Assembly: GCA_016212515.1 (NCBI GenBank)
Contig: JACRFZ010000123.1
Span: 1 to 45,995, forward strand
DNA: 45,995 nt
From: Candidatus Melainabacteria bacterium
GTDB taxonomy: Bacteria > Cyanobacteriota > Vampirovibrionia > Obscuribacterales > Obscuribacteraceae
Direction: 5' to 3'
Numbering within the stretch: the first letter of the stretch is position 1; the number at the start of each line of letters is the position of its first letter. Shown here piece by piece: positions 33,054-40,341 of this stretch. The notes below the pieces were generated by a model, which was given only the letters and a program-made list of their open reading frames with translations, had not been told where the DNA came from and searched no databases. The translations under genes and the position numbers were made by a program.

Positions 33054-33758
33054 TCAGAAGCCGCTTTCCGAGCCGCCGCTGGCACCGCCGGTTTTGCCCT
33101 GACCACTGGAATGGGAGGCACTATCGTTAGTCGCTTCTCTTTCGGTCCGGCTCGGTTCCGAATCACTGCTGCTTTCGTTCTGTCTTTCTGCGGGAGCGTC
33201 CAGGCGGGCTGAAAGAATGCGATCGCCTATGCCTATCCGGTAGATGTTTTGCAGCCCGCCCACGACCATGCCAAACACCGCATATTGACCATTTAGGCGC
33301 GGCATAGGTTGCTTGAGAATGTAAAACTGGCAACTGGCTGAATTGGGATCGGCCGACCGGGCCATGGCCACCATGCCGGCCTGTCCGTGACCAAGATTAC
33401 GATTGATCTCCAGGGGAATGAAACGGGTCTCTCCCGTATCCGGGTCGACAAAGTTGCCGCGCCCGTTGCCGTAGGGGCAACCGCCTTGCACTACCCAGTT
33501 TTCCACGCGGTGAAAAATCTTGCCGTCGTAGTAACCACGGTTAACCAGGTCGAGGAAATTGGAAGCTGTGCGTGGAACCATGCCTGCGAAAACACGAATG
33601 GCGATTGGTCCCTTGGTGGTATTCAGTAAGACCACCGGGTCTCTTCCTCGTCCCTGGGCCAGGGCCTCGGGAGCGACCAGGGCCGGCATGGTCGCCAGTA
33701 AAATCAGGCAGAGTCGTGCGAAAGCCGCTTTTGGTTTTGCTGCTAACGTGCTTCTCAT
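33054..33758 (-). CDS. exported cyclophilin-type peptidyl-prolyl isomerase
   Basis: Catalyses cis-trans isomerisation at proline bonds, here probably in the periplasm. 234 residues. A signal peptide (about 1-35, ending ALVAPEALAQG) is followed by a cyclophilin domain (about 40-190): TTKGPIAIRVF, TASNFLDLVNRGYYDGKIFHRV with the active-site Arg-Val, GQAGMVAMAR, SASCQFYIL and YAVFGMVVGG. The C-terminal 45 residues are low in complexity (Ser, Glu, Gly). The active-site stretch FHRVENWVVQGG has Glu-Asn where FxxVIpgFmiQGG is usual. GGAGG lies 8 nt before ATG 33758. Confidence 0.9.
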   Translation of the reverse strand: MRSTLAAKPKAAFARLCLILLATMPALVAPEALAQGRGRDPVVLLNTTKGPIAIRVFAGMVPRTASNFLDLVNRGYYDGKIFHRVENWVVQGGCPYGNGRGNFVDPDTGETRFIPLEINRNLGHGQAGMVAMARSADPNSASCQFYILKQPMPRLNGQYAVFGMVVGGLQNIYRIGIGDRILSARLDAPAERQNESSSDSEPSRTEREATNDSASHSSGQGKTGGASGGSESGF

Positions 33759-33940
33759 TTTCCATCCTCCACTGGTGAGACTATTAAGCCCAAAGAAGAC
33801 CCTCTTCTAACCCGACAGTATATATAGTGAGCGTTTTCAATCCGGCCGGGGCGGGAACAATTTTGCAAGTTATAGTTGTTCTGGGGCAAACTGCACTAAG
33901 ACCCCTGCGGTCGAGAAAGTAACAAAGAAAGGCGGCTAAA

Positions 33941-34930
33941 ATGACTCTTTATGCGGATCTTCACAGACACTTAGGTGGAGCCCTGCACCCCAGGATCATC
34001 TACAAGTTTTTGCAGCGCCAGGATCATAAGGTGCTCAGTTATTTCCCGGATTACGACGGCTTTTACAATTGGTTCACCAGACCTTGTCGAACCCTGGAAG
34101 AGTTCGTGAAAATTCACTCCCTGGTGGAGGAATTGCAGAGCCTGGAGCATCTTCCCTATTTTTGCTTGCGTCTTTGCAGAGGTGCTTATACCTTCGAGAA
34201 TTTGCAGTACCTTGAACTTCGTTACAATCCATATTTTCGAACCGACCATGATCTACCCACGCCCAAACGCCTCGGGCAAATGAATCTGATTGTCGAAGTA
34301 ATCACCGCCAACTTGAGACCGGCCGAGTATCCGATCACGGTGAAGCAGATTCTCTGTTTTGACAGACGCCTGCCCAAGAACATAAATGAGGCAATTCTCA
34401 AAGTGGCGCAGGACAATCTCGGTCCGGTGGTCGGTGTGGATCTGGCCGGGCCGGAGATCAATACCGAGAAGACGGAAGAATGGATCAAACTGATGGCCAG
34501 GGCCCGGGCCAGCGGTCTGAAGACCACCTGCCACCTGGGTGAGACCAGCGTCGACAATGTGGACCCTCGCTACTTCGCCACCCTCGATAGAATCGGTCAC
34601 GGCATCCATATCCCGCTAGCCAAACCGGAGTATTTGAAGGAATTGGCCAAACGTCAGATCACCCTCGAGGTTTGTCCGACAAGCTACAGGCAAACGGGTG
34701 TGCTGAAAGATTTTTCGGATTTGCGTACAGTCTTTGCCCGCTGTCGTGATGCGGGAGTGGCTGTGGCTGTATGTACCGATAACCCAGGTCGTAATCCGGC
34801 CCCCTGCACCTTGCCTGGTGAATACGAAAGACTTATAGACCATGACGTAATTGATTTCGGAGATTTGAAGGAAATTCAGAATGAGGGATTTAGATCGGCT
34901 TTTGGATTTGTTGGCAGCACGAGACTTTGA
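33941..34930 (+). CDS. adenosine-deaminase-fold amidohydrolase
   Basis: 329 residues with the zinc-dependent adenosine/AMP deaminase barrel. Metal and active-site motifs: DLHRHLGGALHP (His-x-His) at the N-terminus, CHLGETSVDN with the catalytic Glu and a zinc His (about 188), DRIGHGIHI with the catalytic His (about 212) and VCTDNPGRN (about 277) with the zinc-binding Asp. Most family members have TDDP; here the second Asp, which contacts the purine N7 region, is Asn. The usual SN in the CPxSN segment is replaced (EVCPTSYRQTG). The substrate may therefore not be adenosine. A hairpin at 34953-34981 follows. Confidence 0.8.
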   Translation: MTLYADLHRHLGGALHPRIIYKFLQRQDHKVLSYFPDYDGFYNWFTRPCRTLEEFVKIHSLVEELQSLEHLPYFCLRLCRGAYTFENLQYLELRYNPYFRTDHDLPTPKRLGQMNLIVEVITANLRPAEYPITVKQILCFDRRLPKNINEAILKVAQDNLGPVVGVDLAGPEINTEKTEEWIKLMARARASGLKTTCHLGETSVDNVDPRYFATLDRIGHGIHIPLAKPEYLKELAKRQITLEVCPTSYRQTGVLKDFSDLRTVFARCRDAGVAVAVCTDNPGRNPAPCTLPGEYERLIDHDVIDFGDLKEIQNEGFRSAFGFVGSTRL

Positions 34931-35649
34931 GGGACCTGCGAATAATTGAGTGCTGATTGCGTAGAAGCAAGTTGCAATCAGTGTTTGTAGTGAATTACCG
35001 GTTCTGTTTTATGGTTTGAAAGAGATTTCCATCCGACCCTTACATGTGCAGTTTCTTCTTCGAGAGTTCGGAAATTTTGCTTTCATGAACACCGATTGGA
35101 AAAATCTCGTAGCATTTTGAAAAATATTTTTTGCCGCTTCGAACACTTGGGGAGACCAATTTCTAAAGTGGTGTAATCGCGCAAAAACCGCATGGTAAGC
35201 CGTGTTTCAACAGGCACTGTAAGTGGTGAATGCAATTTCTGGTGGGAGTCCTGGGGCACCCATCGAAATGTAATTGACTAATTTCTATTGCAATTTATTG
35301 AATTCGAATGTACTCTATGCTGCGTGTGGTGTGACAGAAAAAAGAGCGTCACCAGAAAAACAGTGAAGGCTCTTTCAAAAAAACGGTGGTGGAAGAAGAT
35401 ACAAAGGAACAACGAATCGATAAGTCCATTCGTTGCACCTGGTGGAAAGTGGTTGATCTGAGATTTCCAAAATAGCAATCTCTACTTATATATAGATATG
35501 AATAGAGCTCCTTATAGAAGATCCTCGATCAAGTACTGTTTCTCTGCATAAGAGAACCCCCATAATCCTTTATATGTTATGAGCGATGAAACCCTTAGAT
35601 TGGTTCATGGCTGCCGCCGCTGTGTTTTAATACAAGGGAGGAACGATAC
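34931..35649. other. AT-rich stretch without a recognisable gene
   Basis: These 719 nt are clearly richer in A and T than the surroundings and have no convincing coding region. They contain a hairpin after the deaminase gene (34953-34981), an 8-bp perfect inverted repeat (CAACGAAT 35410-35417 / ATTCGTTG 35428-35435, 10-nt loop), A/T runs near 35110 and 35375, and a TATATATA tract near 35490. An AT-rich leader and promoter for the histone-like gene is likely in the last 150 nt. I could not match the stretch to tmRNA, 6S, SRP or RNase P RNA. Confidence 0.5.
34953..34981 (+). terminator. hairpin after the adenosine-deaminase-like gene
   Basis: An 8-bp stem CTGATTGC / GCAATCAG with a 13-nt loop lies 23 nt after the stop codon and is followed by TGTTTGTAG. 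It is a weak terminator candidate. Confidence 0.35.
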
Positions 35650-36189
35650 ATGGCAACCAAGCCAACCAAGAAGAAGAAAGCCGTCAGCAAGAGAACTAAT
35701 CCTGCTGTCGCCGCTGAAGAAACAACAGCAACCGCGGCCAAACCCAAGAAAGCCGCCAAAAAAACAACCCGTAAAGCTGCTGCTAAAAAGCCTGCCGCCA
35801 AAAAAGCGACTGCTAAGAAGGCTGTAGCTAAGAAAGCTGCCCCCAAGAAAGCTGCTGCCAAAAAGACTACCGCCAAAAAAGCTGTAGCCAAAAAAGGCAC
35901 CGCTAAGAAAGCCGCTCCCAAGAAAGCTGCTCCTAAAAAAGCTGCCGCCAAGAAAGCTGTAGCTAAGAAAGCTGCTCCTAAAAAAGCTGCTGCCAAAAAA
36001 GCTGCTCCTAAGAAAGCCACTGCCAAAAAAGCAGGCGCCAAGAAAACCACTGCTAAAAAAGCTGCTCCTAAAAAAGCCGCCGCCAAAAAAGCAGTAGGCA
36101 CCAAGAAGAAGCCCGCCGCCAAGCGCACTAAGCGCAGCAAGCCGGCTGCTTCCGAATCAGCTCCGGCTAGCGAAGGCAGCGCTTCCTAG
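35650..36189 (+). CDS. histone-H1-like Lys/Ala-repeat nucleoid protein
   Basis: 179 residues, almost entirely Lys, Ala, Pro and Thr. From about residue 35 to 155 it is a run of five-residue units of the type AAKKA, APKKA, TAKKA and VAKKA, encoded by imperfect 15-bp repeats, like the C-terminal tails of histone H1, chlamydial Hc2 and bacterial H1-like proteins. The N-terminus has a KKKKAVSKR cluster and the last 15 residues are Ser/Ala/Glu-rich and acidic. Expected to bind and compact DNA without sequence specificity. GGAGG lies 8 nt before ATG 35650. A strong terminator follows at 36226-36257. Confidence 0.85.
   Translation: MATKPTKKKKAVSKRTNPAVAAEETTATAAKPKKAAKKTTRKAAAKKPAAKKATAKKAVAKKAAPKKAAAKKTTAKKAVAKKGTAKKAAPKKAAPKKAAAKKAVAKKAAPKKAAAKKAAPKKATAKKAGAKKTTAKKAAPKKAAAKKAVGTKKKPAAKRTKRSKPAASESAPASEGSAS
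35755..36105 (+). repeat. 15-bp coding repeats of the histone-like gene
   Basis: A tandem array of imperfect 15-bp units (variants of GCTGCCAAGAAAGCT/GCTCCTAAAAAAGCT), each coding one Ala/Lys pentapeptide. Lys codons alternate between AAA and AAG. The array is prone to unit gain or loss. Confidence 0.75.
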
Positions 36190-36225
36190 TTTCAAAAACT
36201 AGAAGCCTGAATTCAGGAAACAGTC

Positions 36226-36257
36226 GAAATCCCCGCAGTATATGCTGCGGGGATTTC
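36226..36257. terminator. bidirectional terminator between histone-like gene and esterase
   Basis: A perfect 13-bp stem GAAATCCCCGCAG / CTGCGGGGATTTC with a 6-nt loop, followed by AATCTTT on the + strand. It lies between convergent genes. Confidence 0.75.
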
Positions 36258-36279
36258 AATCTTTAATGCCGGGCTCGCT

Positions 36280-36945
36280 TCAGTTGAGGTGCAACTCTGT
36301 GGAGATCGCTTGCCAAATTTGCGGAAGGCTTTCGGCTAGCTCGTGGCCATCATCGAGGGCAGTTAGTGTGACTGTGCTGCCATTAGATTCGGCCAACAAT
36401 TTGCTGTTGTCAAAAGGCACTGTGGCGTCGTGCAGTCCGTGAAATATGTGTGTTGAAACCGCTATCCGAATTTCTTCCGGTCTGGTCGAGGCCATTTTTG
36501 AACTAGAGAGATCTTCGGCGAAATGCCAGCTAAGCGGCTCTTCTTTGCCGGTTGCATAATGGAAGAAAAATCGTTGATTGAGCTTTTGCCATTCCATCAG
36601 ACCCTCTTCACCGATCAGATTTTGCCATCTTGAGGTGATACCAAATCCGGGGGCAAGCAAGTACATTTTTTCAACGAAGTCTATTTCATCCGAGAGCATG
36701 GCGGCCAATAGTCCGCCCATGCTGGAACCAATCAAAATGAGCTTTTCATCGAATTTTTCCCTCAGTGCATCTGCTTCTTTTCTGACCAGAGCCAGTTGGC
36801 TAGTTAGGGTCATGTTAAAGAAAGAGGGATGGTTCAAATCCGGTACGACGCAAGGTACTTGGCAGTTACTGAATTGCTCGCGAAAAAATCTAGCCTTTCT
36901 GGAAGAAGGTCCGGAGGCGAAGCCGTGCAGATAAAGTACGGGCAT
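36280..36945 (-). CDS. YqiA/UPF0227-like alpha/beta-hydrolase esterase
   Basis: 221 residues. Starts MPVLYLHGFASGPSSRKARF, the family signature with the oxyanion His-Gly. The nucleophile Ser is in LIGSSMGGLLAAML (about 74), the acid Asp in FHGLHDATVPFDNS (about 172) and the His in TALDDGHELAES (about 201), so the triad is complete. Likely a small cytosolic serine esterase of unknown physiological substrate. It follows the 205-residue unknown gene by 12 nt on the same strand. Confidence 0.85.
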   Translation of the reverse strand: MPVLYLHGFASGPSSRKARFFREQFSNCQVPCVVPDLNHPSFFNMTLTSQLALVRKEADALREKFDEKLILIGSSMGGLLAAMLSDEIDFVEKMYLLAPGFGITSRWQNLIGEEGLMEWQKLNQRFFFHYATGKEEPLSWHFAEDLSSSKMASTRPEEIRIAVSTHIFHGLHDATVPFDNSKLLAESNGSTVTLTALDDGHELAESLPQIWQAISTELHLN

Positions 36946-36957
36946 TATGCCTGCCTG

Positions 36958-37575
36958 TTACACCGTACCGGCGGATGTAGTGGAGGCTGTACTGACGAAG
37001 CCGTACCAGGGGTTGGAATTGATCAGGGAAGTTAGTTGTAATTCCAGTGAGGCTTTATCGCTGGCATCAGCTTTGGTGATAAGCAACTTACCGGGGGCGG
37101 AATAGAAGGCGAACAACCAGACCCGATTGCCTTCTTCCATAAGGCAGATCCACTGGTGGAAATCCGGCGGCTGAATCAAATAGTAGACGAAGGCACCGAC
37201 CTGACCCTGATTGAAAAAAGCCTCCAGGGTGCCGGACCACTCAGGCTTGTCCATAAGATATAAAGTTTGTCTTGGTAGACCGCCGCTTAGAACTTGCGTG
37301 GCATTATCAAGTTTGTTCAGATCAGCCCAGGTAGTCGGCAAATATATATAAAGAGTGCCGCCCAGGTCCGGTCCAAAATCCAGAGGTCTCAAACTCCACT
37401 CGGGGGTCTGGCTGGAATGAATATAGTTATCGAAGGTGAAGGTCTCTGCCGAGTATCCTAGTTTGGTTGCCAGCGACGGAGAACAGGCTTCTACAGTCGT
37501 TTCTGGAAACTTGCCGTTGACAACCCACTCCCTGAGAGTTTGCTGAAAATAGTTGGCAACTGTCGTCTGAGTCAT
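36958..37575 (-). CDS. protein of unknown function, 205 aa
   Basis: A soluble protein with no signal peptide and no recognised family. It begins with a helix (VANYFQQTLREWVVNG), then mixed strands rich in aromatic residues (WSLRPLDFGPDL, TLYIYLPTTWADL, FVYYLIQPPDFHQWICLMEE, VWLFAFYSAPGKLLITK), suggesting an alpha/beta or beta-barrel domain. The last 12 residues are Ser/Thr-rich. Divergent from the Cys-rich precursor gene at 37664, with an 88-nt gap that contains a promoter for the latter. The esterase follows it. Confidence 0.6.
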   Translation of the reverse strand: MTQTTVANYFQQTLREWVVNGKFPETTVEACSPSLATKLGYSAETFTFDNYIHSSQTPEWSLRPLDFGPDLGGTLYIYLPTTWADLNKLDNATQVLSGGLPRQTLYLMDKPEWSGTLEAFFNQGQVGAFVYYLIQPPDFHQWICLMEEGNRVWLFAFYSAPGKLLITKADASDKASLELQLTSLINSNPWYGFVSTASTTSAGTV

Positions 37576-37609
37576 CTACCTGGTTCCATCACGCCTCTGG
37601 GTTATAAGC

Positions 37610-37639
37610 TTACAGATTTTAGCTGAGCAATAATATAGT
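37610..37639 (+). promoter_or_regulatory. candidate promoter of the Cys-rich precursor/MNIO cluster
   Basis: TTACAG at 37610-37615, an 18-nt spacer, and TATAGT at 37634-37639. Predicted start near 37646, leaving an 18-nt leader with GGAG before ATG 37664. Confidence 0.4.
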
Positions 37640-37663
37640 TCGTTCCAAATTGGAGATATTTCT

Positions 37664-38044
37664 ATGAAGAGAATTGCAAAGATCGAGGCTGCTGCCCTTG
37701 TTACTGCTCTCAGTCTGTCCTTTGGTCTGGCGCCGGCTTTTGCCGGTGACGCCGGAAGCGGCAAAACCGAAGAGAAGAGCAAGGACAAAATGACCGCCAA
37801 AGAAACCAAGAAGGAAGGCAAACAGGGTGCCGACTCTTCTTGCGGTGAAGGAAGCTGTGGTACCGATAAAAAAGGTGCGGCAGCGGCCAAGGCAAAAGCA
37901 AAGGTGAAAGCCAAAGCAGTAGCCAAAGTGAAGGAAGTGAAGAAGGCTGCCAAGCAGGGCGCTGATTCCTCTTGTGGTGAAGGTAGCTGTGGTACCGATA
38001 AGAAGGGAGCCAAGGCCGCCGAAGAGAAACACAAGGCTAAGTAA
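37664..38044 (+). CDS. exported Cys-motif precursor peptide 1 (bufferin/HvfA-like)
   Basis: 126 residues: a signal peptide (about 1-27, ending LSFGLAPAFA) and a Lys/Ala-rich mature part. It has only four Cys, in two pairs at 60/65 and 104/109, each inside an identical 20-residue repeat (53-72 and 97-116) whose core is SSCGEGSCGTDKK. The DNA of the two copies differs at many third positions (37820-37879 against 37952-38011), so the peptide motif is being kept by selection. EGxCG-type motifs are the sites modified by MNIO enzymes in HvfA-like precursors, and a DUF692 MNIO gene lies 0.6 kb downstream. A product that binds or buffers metal outside the cytoplasm is inferred. Confidence 0.75.
   Translation: MKRIAKIEAAALVTALSLSFGLAPAFAGDAGSGKTEEKSKDKMTAKETKKEGKQGADSSCGEGSCGTDKKGAAAAKAKAKVKAKAVAKVKEVKKAAKQGADSSCGEGSCGTDKKGAKAAEEKHKAK
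37820..38011 (+). repeat. two copies of a 60-bp coding repeat in precursor 1
   Basis: 37820-37879 and 37952-38011 encode the same 20 residues with a Cys pair each. They are separated by a Lys/Ala/Val linker of 24 residues. Differences between them are synonymous. Confidence 0.85.
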
Positions 38045-38259
38045 GGCCGAGCCGGCTGGTTTTGTTAAGTTATTTTTCGGCGCACGGGCGCACAGGCTGC
38101 ATGCCTTCAGATTTAACACAGCCGTAACCAGCAATTTGGTTTTTTTTAATCAACCTGGCCTAGCATGATGGCCATAGCGCCTGATCCACTTCATTCATAT
38201 TTGAGGTTATCGGCGTATATGTTAGTGAATATGATTTGTTACCGTTTCCGGAGGTCGAA

Positions 38260-38604
38260 ATGCAGAAGACTCAACTAGCAGCAGCTCTTATAGCCGTTCT
38301 TGGTCTTTCTTTTAATGGTATGGCCCGCGCTGAAGGCTCTGATGCCGAAGGCAAGAGCGAAGTGAAAACCGAAAAGAAAGCCGCCAAAGAGTGCAAAAAA
38401 GAATGCAAGAAAGGCAAAGAAGCCTCTTGCAAAGGTAAAGAAGGCTCCTGCAAAGGCAAAGAAAAAGGCAAAGAAGGTTCTTGCAAGGGCAAAGAAGGCT
38501 CCTGCAAGGGCAAAGAAAGCGCCTGCAAGTCCAAAGAGAAAGGCAAAGAAGGATCTTGCAAAGGCAAAGAAAGCGCCTGCAAGTCCAAAGAAGAAGCCAA
38601 GTAA
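38260..38604 (+). CDS. exported Cys-array precursor peptide 2 (bufferin-like)
   Basis: 114 residues: a signal peptide (1-24, AAALIAVLGLSFNGMARA) and a mature part made almost only of Lys, Glu, Gly, Ser and Cys. Nine Cys stand at 45, 49, 57, 64, 75, 82, 89, 100 and 107. From 57 on the spacing is 7, 11, 7, 7, 11, 7, because residues 58-82 and 83-107 are a tandem duplication. The unit is KEGSCKG or KESACKS. GGAGG (38250-38254) is 5 nt before ATG 38260 and sets the start. The DUF692 gene begins 32 nt after the stop, so this is the nearest likely substrate. Expected fate: export after Cys modification, then metal binding. It is not a metallothionein by motif (no CxC). Confidence 0.8.
   Translation: MQKTQLAAALIAVLGLSFNGMARAEGSDAEGKSEVKTEKKAAKECKKECKKGKEASCKGKEGSCKGKEKGKEGSCKGKEGSCKGKESACKSKEKGKEGSCKGKESACKSKEEAK
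38431..38580 (+). repeat. 75-bp tandem duplication in precursor 2
   Basis: 38431-38505 and 38506-38580 encode two 25-residue copies, each with three Cys at the same relative places. The main residue changes are Gly-Ser to Ser-Ala before two of the Cys and Gly to Ser after one. Within each copy 21-bp subunits are visible. Confidence 0.85.
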
Positions 38605-38636
38605 GCAGTCGGAGATACGGCGGTCGGGAGGAGTTT

Positions 38637-39506
38637 GTGAGCGATTTTCTCTCCATCAAAAGAGAGCTGCCTGAGCTGGGCATTGGCCTTGGTCTCAGGC
38701 GGGAATTGGCAGAGCAGACACTGGCTTCGACCGCCAGTATCGACTGGTTGGAAATAGTCCCGGAAAACTATATGGGACTTGGTGGTCGGGCCCGGGCCAG
38801 ACTGGAAGCGGCCCGCAGAGATTTCCCTATTGTTACCCATGGCGTCAATCTTTCCATCGGTAGCACTGATGCTCTCAGCGAAGATTACCTGAGGGATCTA
38901 AAAGAACTTTTGAATTATGTCGATGCCCCCTGGTGGAGTGACCATTTCTGTTTCACTTCCCATGGCGGTACTTATATGCATGATCTTCTGCCGGTGCCGC
39001 TCAATATGGAAGGGGCCAGGCATATGGCCAAGCGAGCCAGGCAGGCCCAGGCCTATGTGGGTCGGCCCATGCTTTTGGAAAACATCTCTTACTACATGCA
39101 GATGCCCGGTTCCGATCTGGAGGAAGCCGACTTCCTCTCTGAGGTCTTAGAGCGAGCCGACATCGGACTTTTGCTTGATGTTAATAATGTCTATGTCAAT
39201 GCCATCAATCACAACTTCGATCCCTATCGTTATTTGGACAAGCTGCCCCTGGAGCGCACTGTGCAGATTCACATTGCCGGTCACTCCCATGGTCCCGAGA
39301 TGATCATCGACACCCATGGAGCACCGGTTATCGAGCCGGTGTTTGAGCTTCTTGAATATGTGCTGCGCCGCACTTCGGTGAAAGCCATAATGCTTGAGCG
39401 AGATCAAAATTATCCTGATTTCTCGGAAATCATTGCCGAGCTGGAGCAAATTAGAAGTATTGCCGGGGCGTCCAACCCCCTGGCCCTGCGAGGCAAGAGT
39501 GCCTGA
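38637..39506 (+). CDS. bufB: DUF692 multinuclear iron-dependent oxidase (MNIO, BufB/HvfB-like)
   Basis: 289 residues with the TIM-barrel DUF692 fold of MbnB, TglH, ChrH and BufB/HvfB, which use two or three iron ions and oxygen to modify peptide cysteines. Metal-ligand and active-site stretches are present in order: WLEIVPENY (37-45), THGVNLSIG with His 68, WSDHFCFTSHGG (about 101), MLLENISYY (about 157), LLLDVNNVYVNAINH (about 187), VQIHIAGHS and DTHGAPV. Start: GTG 38637, 5 nt after GGGAGGAG. It probably installs oxazolone-thioamide- or thiooxazole-type groups on the Cys of the two upstream precursors. The DUF2063 partner overlaps its 3-prime end by 8 nt. Confidence 0.9.
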   Translation: MSDFLSIKRELPELGIGLGLRRELAEQTLASTASIDWLEIVPENYMGLGGRARARLEAARRDFPIVTHGVNLSIGSTDALSEDYLRDLKELLNYVDAPWWSDHFCFTSHGGTYMHDLLPVPLNMEGARHMAKRARQAQAYVGRPMLLENISYYMQMPGSDLEEADFLSEVLERADIGLLLDVNNVYVNAINHNFDPYRYLDKLPLERTVQIHIAGHSHGPEMIIDTHGAPVIEPVFELLEYVLRRTSVKAIMLERDQNYPDFSEIIAELEQIRSIAGASNPLALRGKSA

Positions 39507-40299
39507 TCTAAAGTCCATCCAGGATACTTATCTTCAGCTCTGGACCAGGCGCGAGCCCCGAGAGGCTGCTCTCTCGTCGGCAGCCGCCGCAGGCGATCTG
39601 GATGAACGGGGGATCAGACTTTACGCTTCCCTTATTGAAATAGGTCGCCTTGATCTGATGCGATCGATTTATCCTTGCATCGAGGCCCTTCTAGGCAAGA
39701 AGTTTAAGGATCTGGTGCTTTCCTATTATGAGTGCATGCCGGCCGACCACTATAACTTAAACAAGTCGGCACGGCGCTTCAGTCAGTATCTGCAGGAACA
39801 CGAGCCTAAACTTCTGGAGCGCCATCCATTTATTGTTGAGCTTGCCGACTTTGAATGGGTTGAGCTGGAGGTTATGGAAGCGGCCGTGCAAGCAAGAAAC
39901 ACGCAAGTTTCCGTGCCAGATCTGGATGATGCCCTGGCTTTTGCCTCGGCCAGGCCGGTTCTGGCCGATGTGGTCTATTTGCGCCGTTATGACTATCCGG
40001 TCATGTCTATTTCCAAAAGCCTTCTGGACGGTGAAAAACTGCCCCGCCGAGTCAAAAAGGACGAGACCTTCATGGCTATCTATCGAGACATGCAAAACCA
40101 TGAATGTCGTTTCCTGGAACTCGGCGAATTGAGTTTTGATGTTCTTACCAAACTGCAAGAGAACCCTGAAACCAACTACGGCGAATTGATCAAATATGCC
40201 GTGAATCGGTGTTCCGACAGCGCGGAGGAGACTGTACAGGAGTTTCTCAATTTGATTAACGAACTGAAAGAAGCAGAACTTATCATTGGTGATAGTTAG
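39499..40299 (+). CDS. bufC: DUF2063 partner protein (BufC/HvfC-like)
   Basis: 266 residues. DUF2063 proteins pair with DUF692 enzymes and are thought to present the precursor to the enzyme, like MbnC. The N-terminal domain (about 1-125) is helical and fits DUF2063: LYASLIEIGRLDLMRSIYPCIEALLGKKFKDL and RHPFIVELADFEWVELEV (shown in part: IEALLGKKFKDLVLSYYE, ELADFEWVELEV). The C-terminal part (about 150-266) has a beta-rich stretch and a helical end (EETVQEFLNLINELKEAELI). GTG 39499 has GAGG 5 nt before it and overlaps the bufB-like stop, so translation is coupled. Confidence 0.85.
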   Translation: MPDLKSIQDTYLQLWTRREPREAALSSAAAAGDLDERGIRLYASLIEIGRLDLMRSIYPCIEALLGKKFKDLVLSYYECMPADHYNLNKSARRFSQYLQEHEPKLLERHPFIVELADFEWVELEVMEAAVQARNTQVSVPDLDDALAFASARPVLADVVYLRRYDYPVMSISKSLLDGEKLPRRVKKDETFMAIYRDMQNHECRFLELGELSFDVLTKLQENPETNYGELIKYAVNRCSDSAEETVQEFLNLINELKEAELIIGDS

Positions 40300-40341
40300 A
40301 GGGCGATGTTTAGATTGGGTTTGTCTTGCGGGAGGTTATAC

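Noticed and set aside
35363..35461. 32-codon + strand frame from GTG 35363 encoding a basic Trp-containing peptide (KKRWWKKIQRN)
   Set aside because: Suggestive of a cationic peptide, but no ribosome-binding site precedes it and its length is within chance expectation.
35278..35478. 66-codon - strand frame with a hydrophobic middle in the AT-rich block
   Set aside because: Phe/His/Leu-rich composition as expected from A/G-rich opposite strand, no ribosome-binding site, no signal-peptide layout.
34931..35649. tmRNA, SRP RNA, 6S RNA or RNase P RNA in the AT-rich block
   Set aside because: I looked for the conserved ends and core motifs of these RNAs and did not find them.
35755..36105. Short regular repeats that could be taken for a CRISPR array
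   Set aside because: Units are 15 bp, contiguous, in frame and coding Ala/Lys pentapeptides; there are no spacers and no cas genes.
38431..38580. Cys-rich repeats considered as a metallothionein
   Set aside because: No CxC or CxxC clusters, a signal peptide is present, and a DUF692/DUF2063 pair follows directly; a modified exported precursor explains it better.
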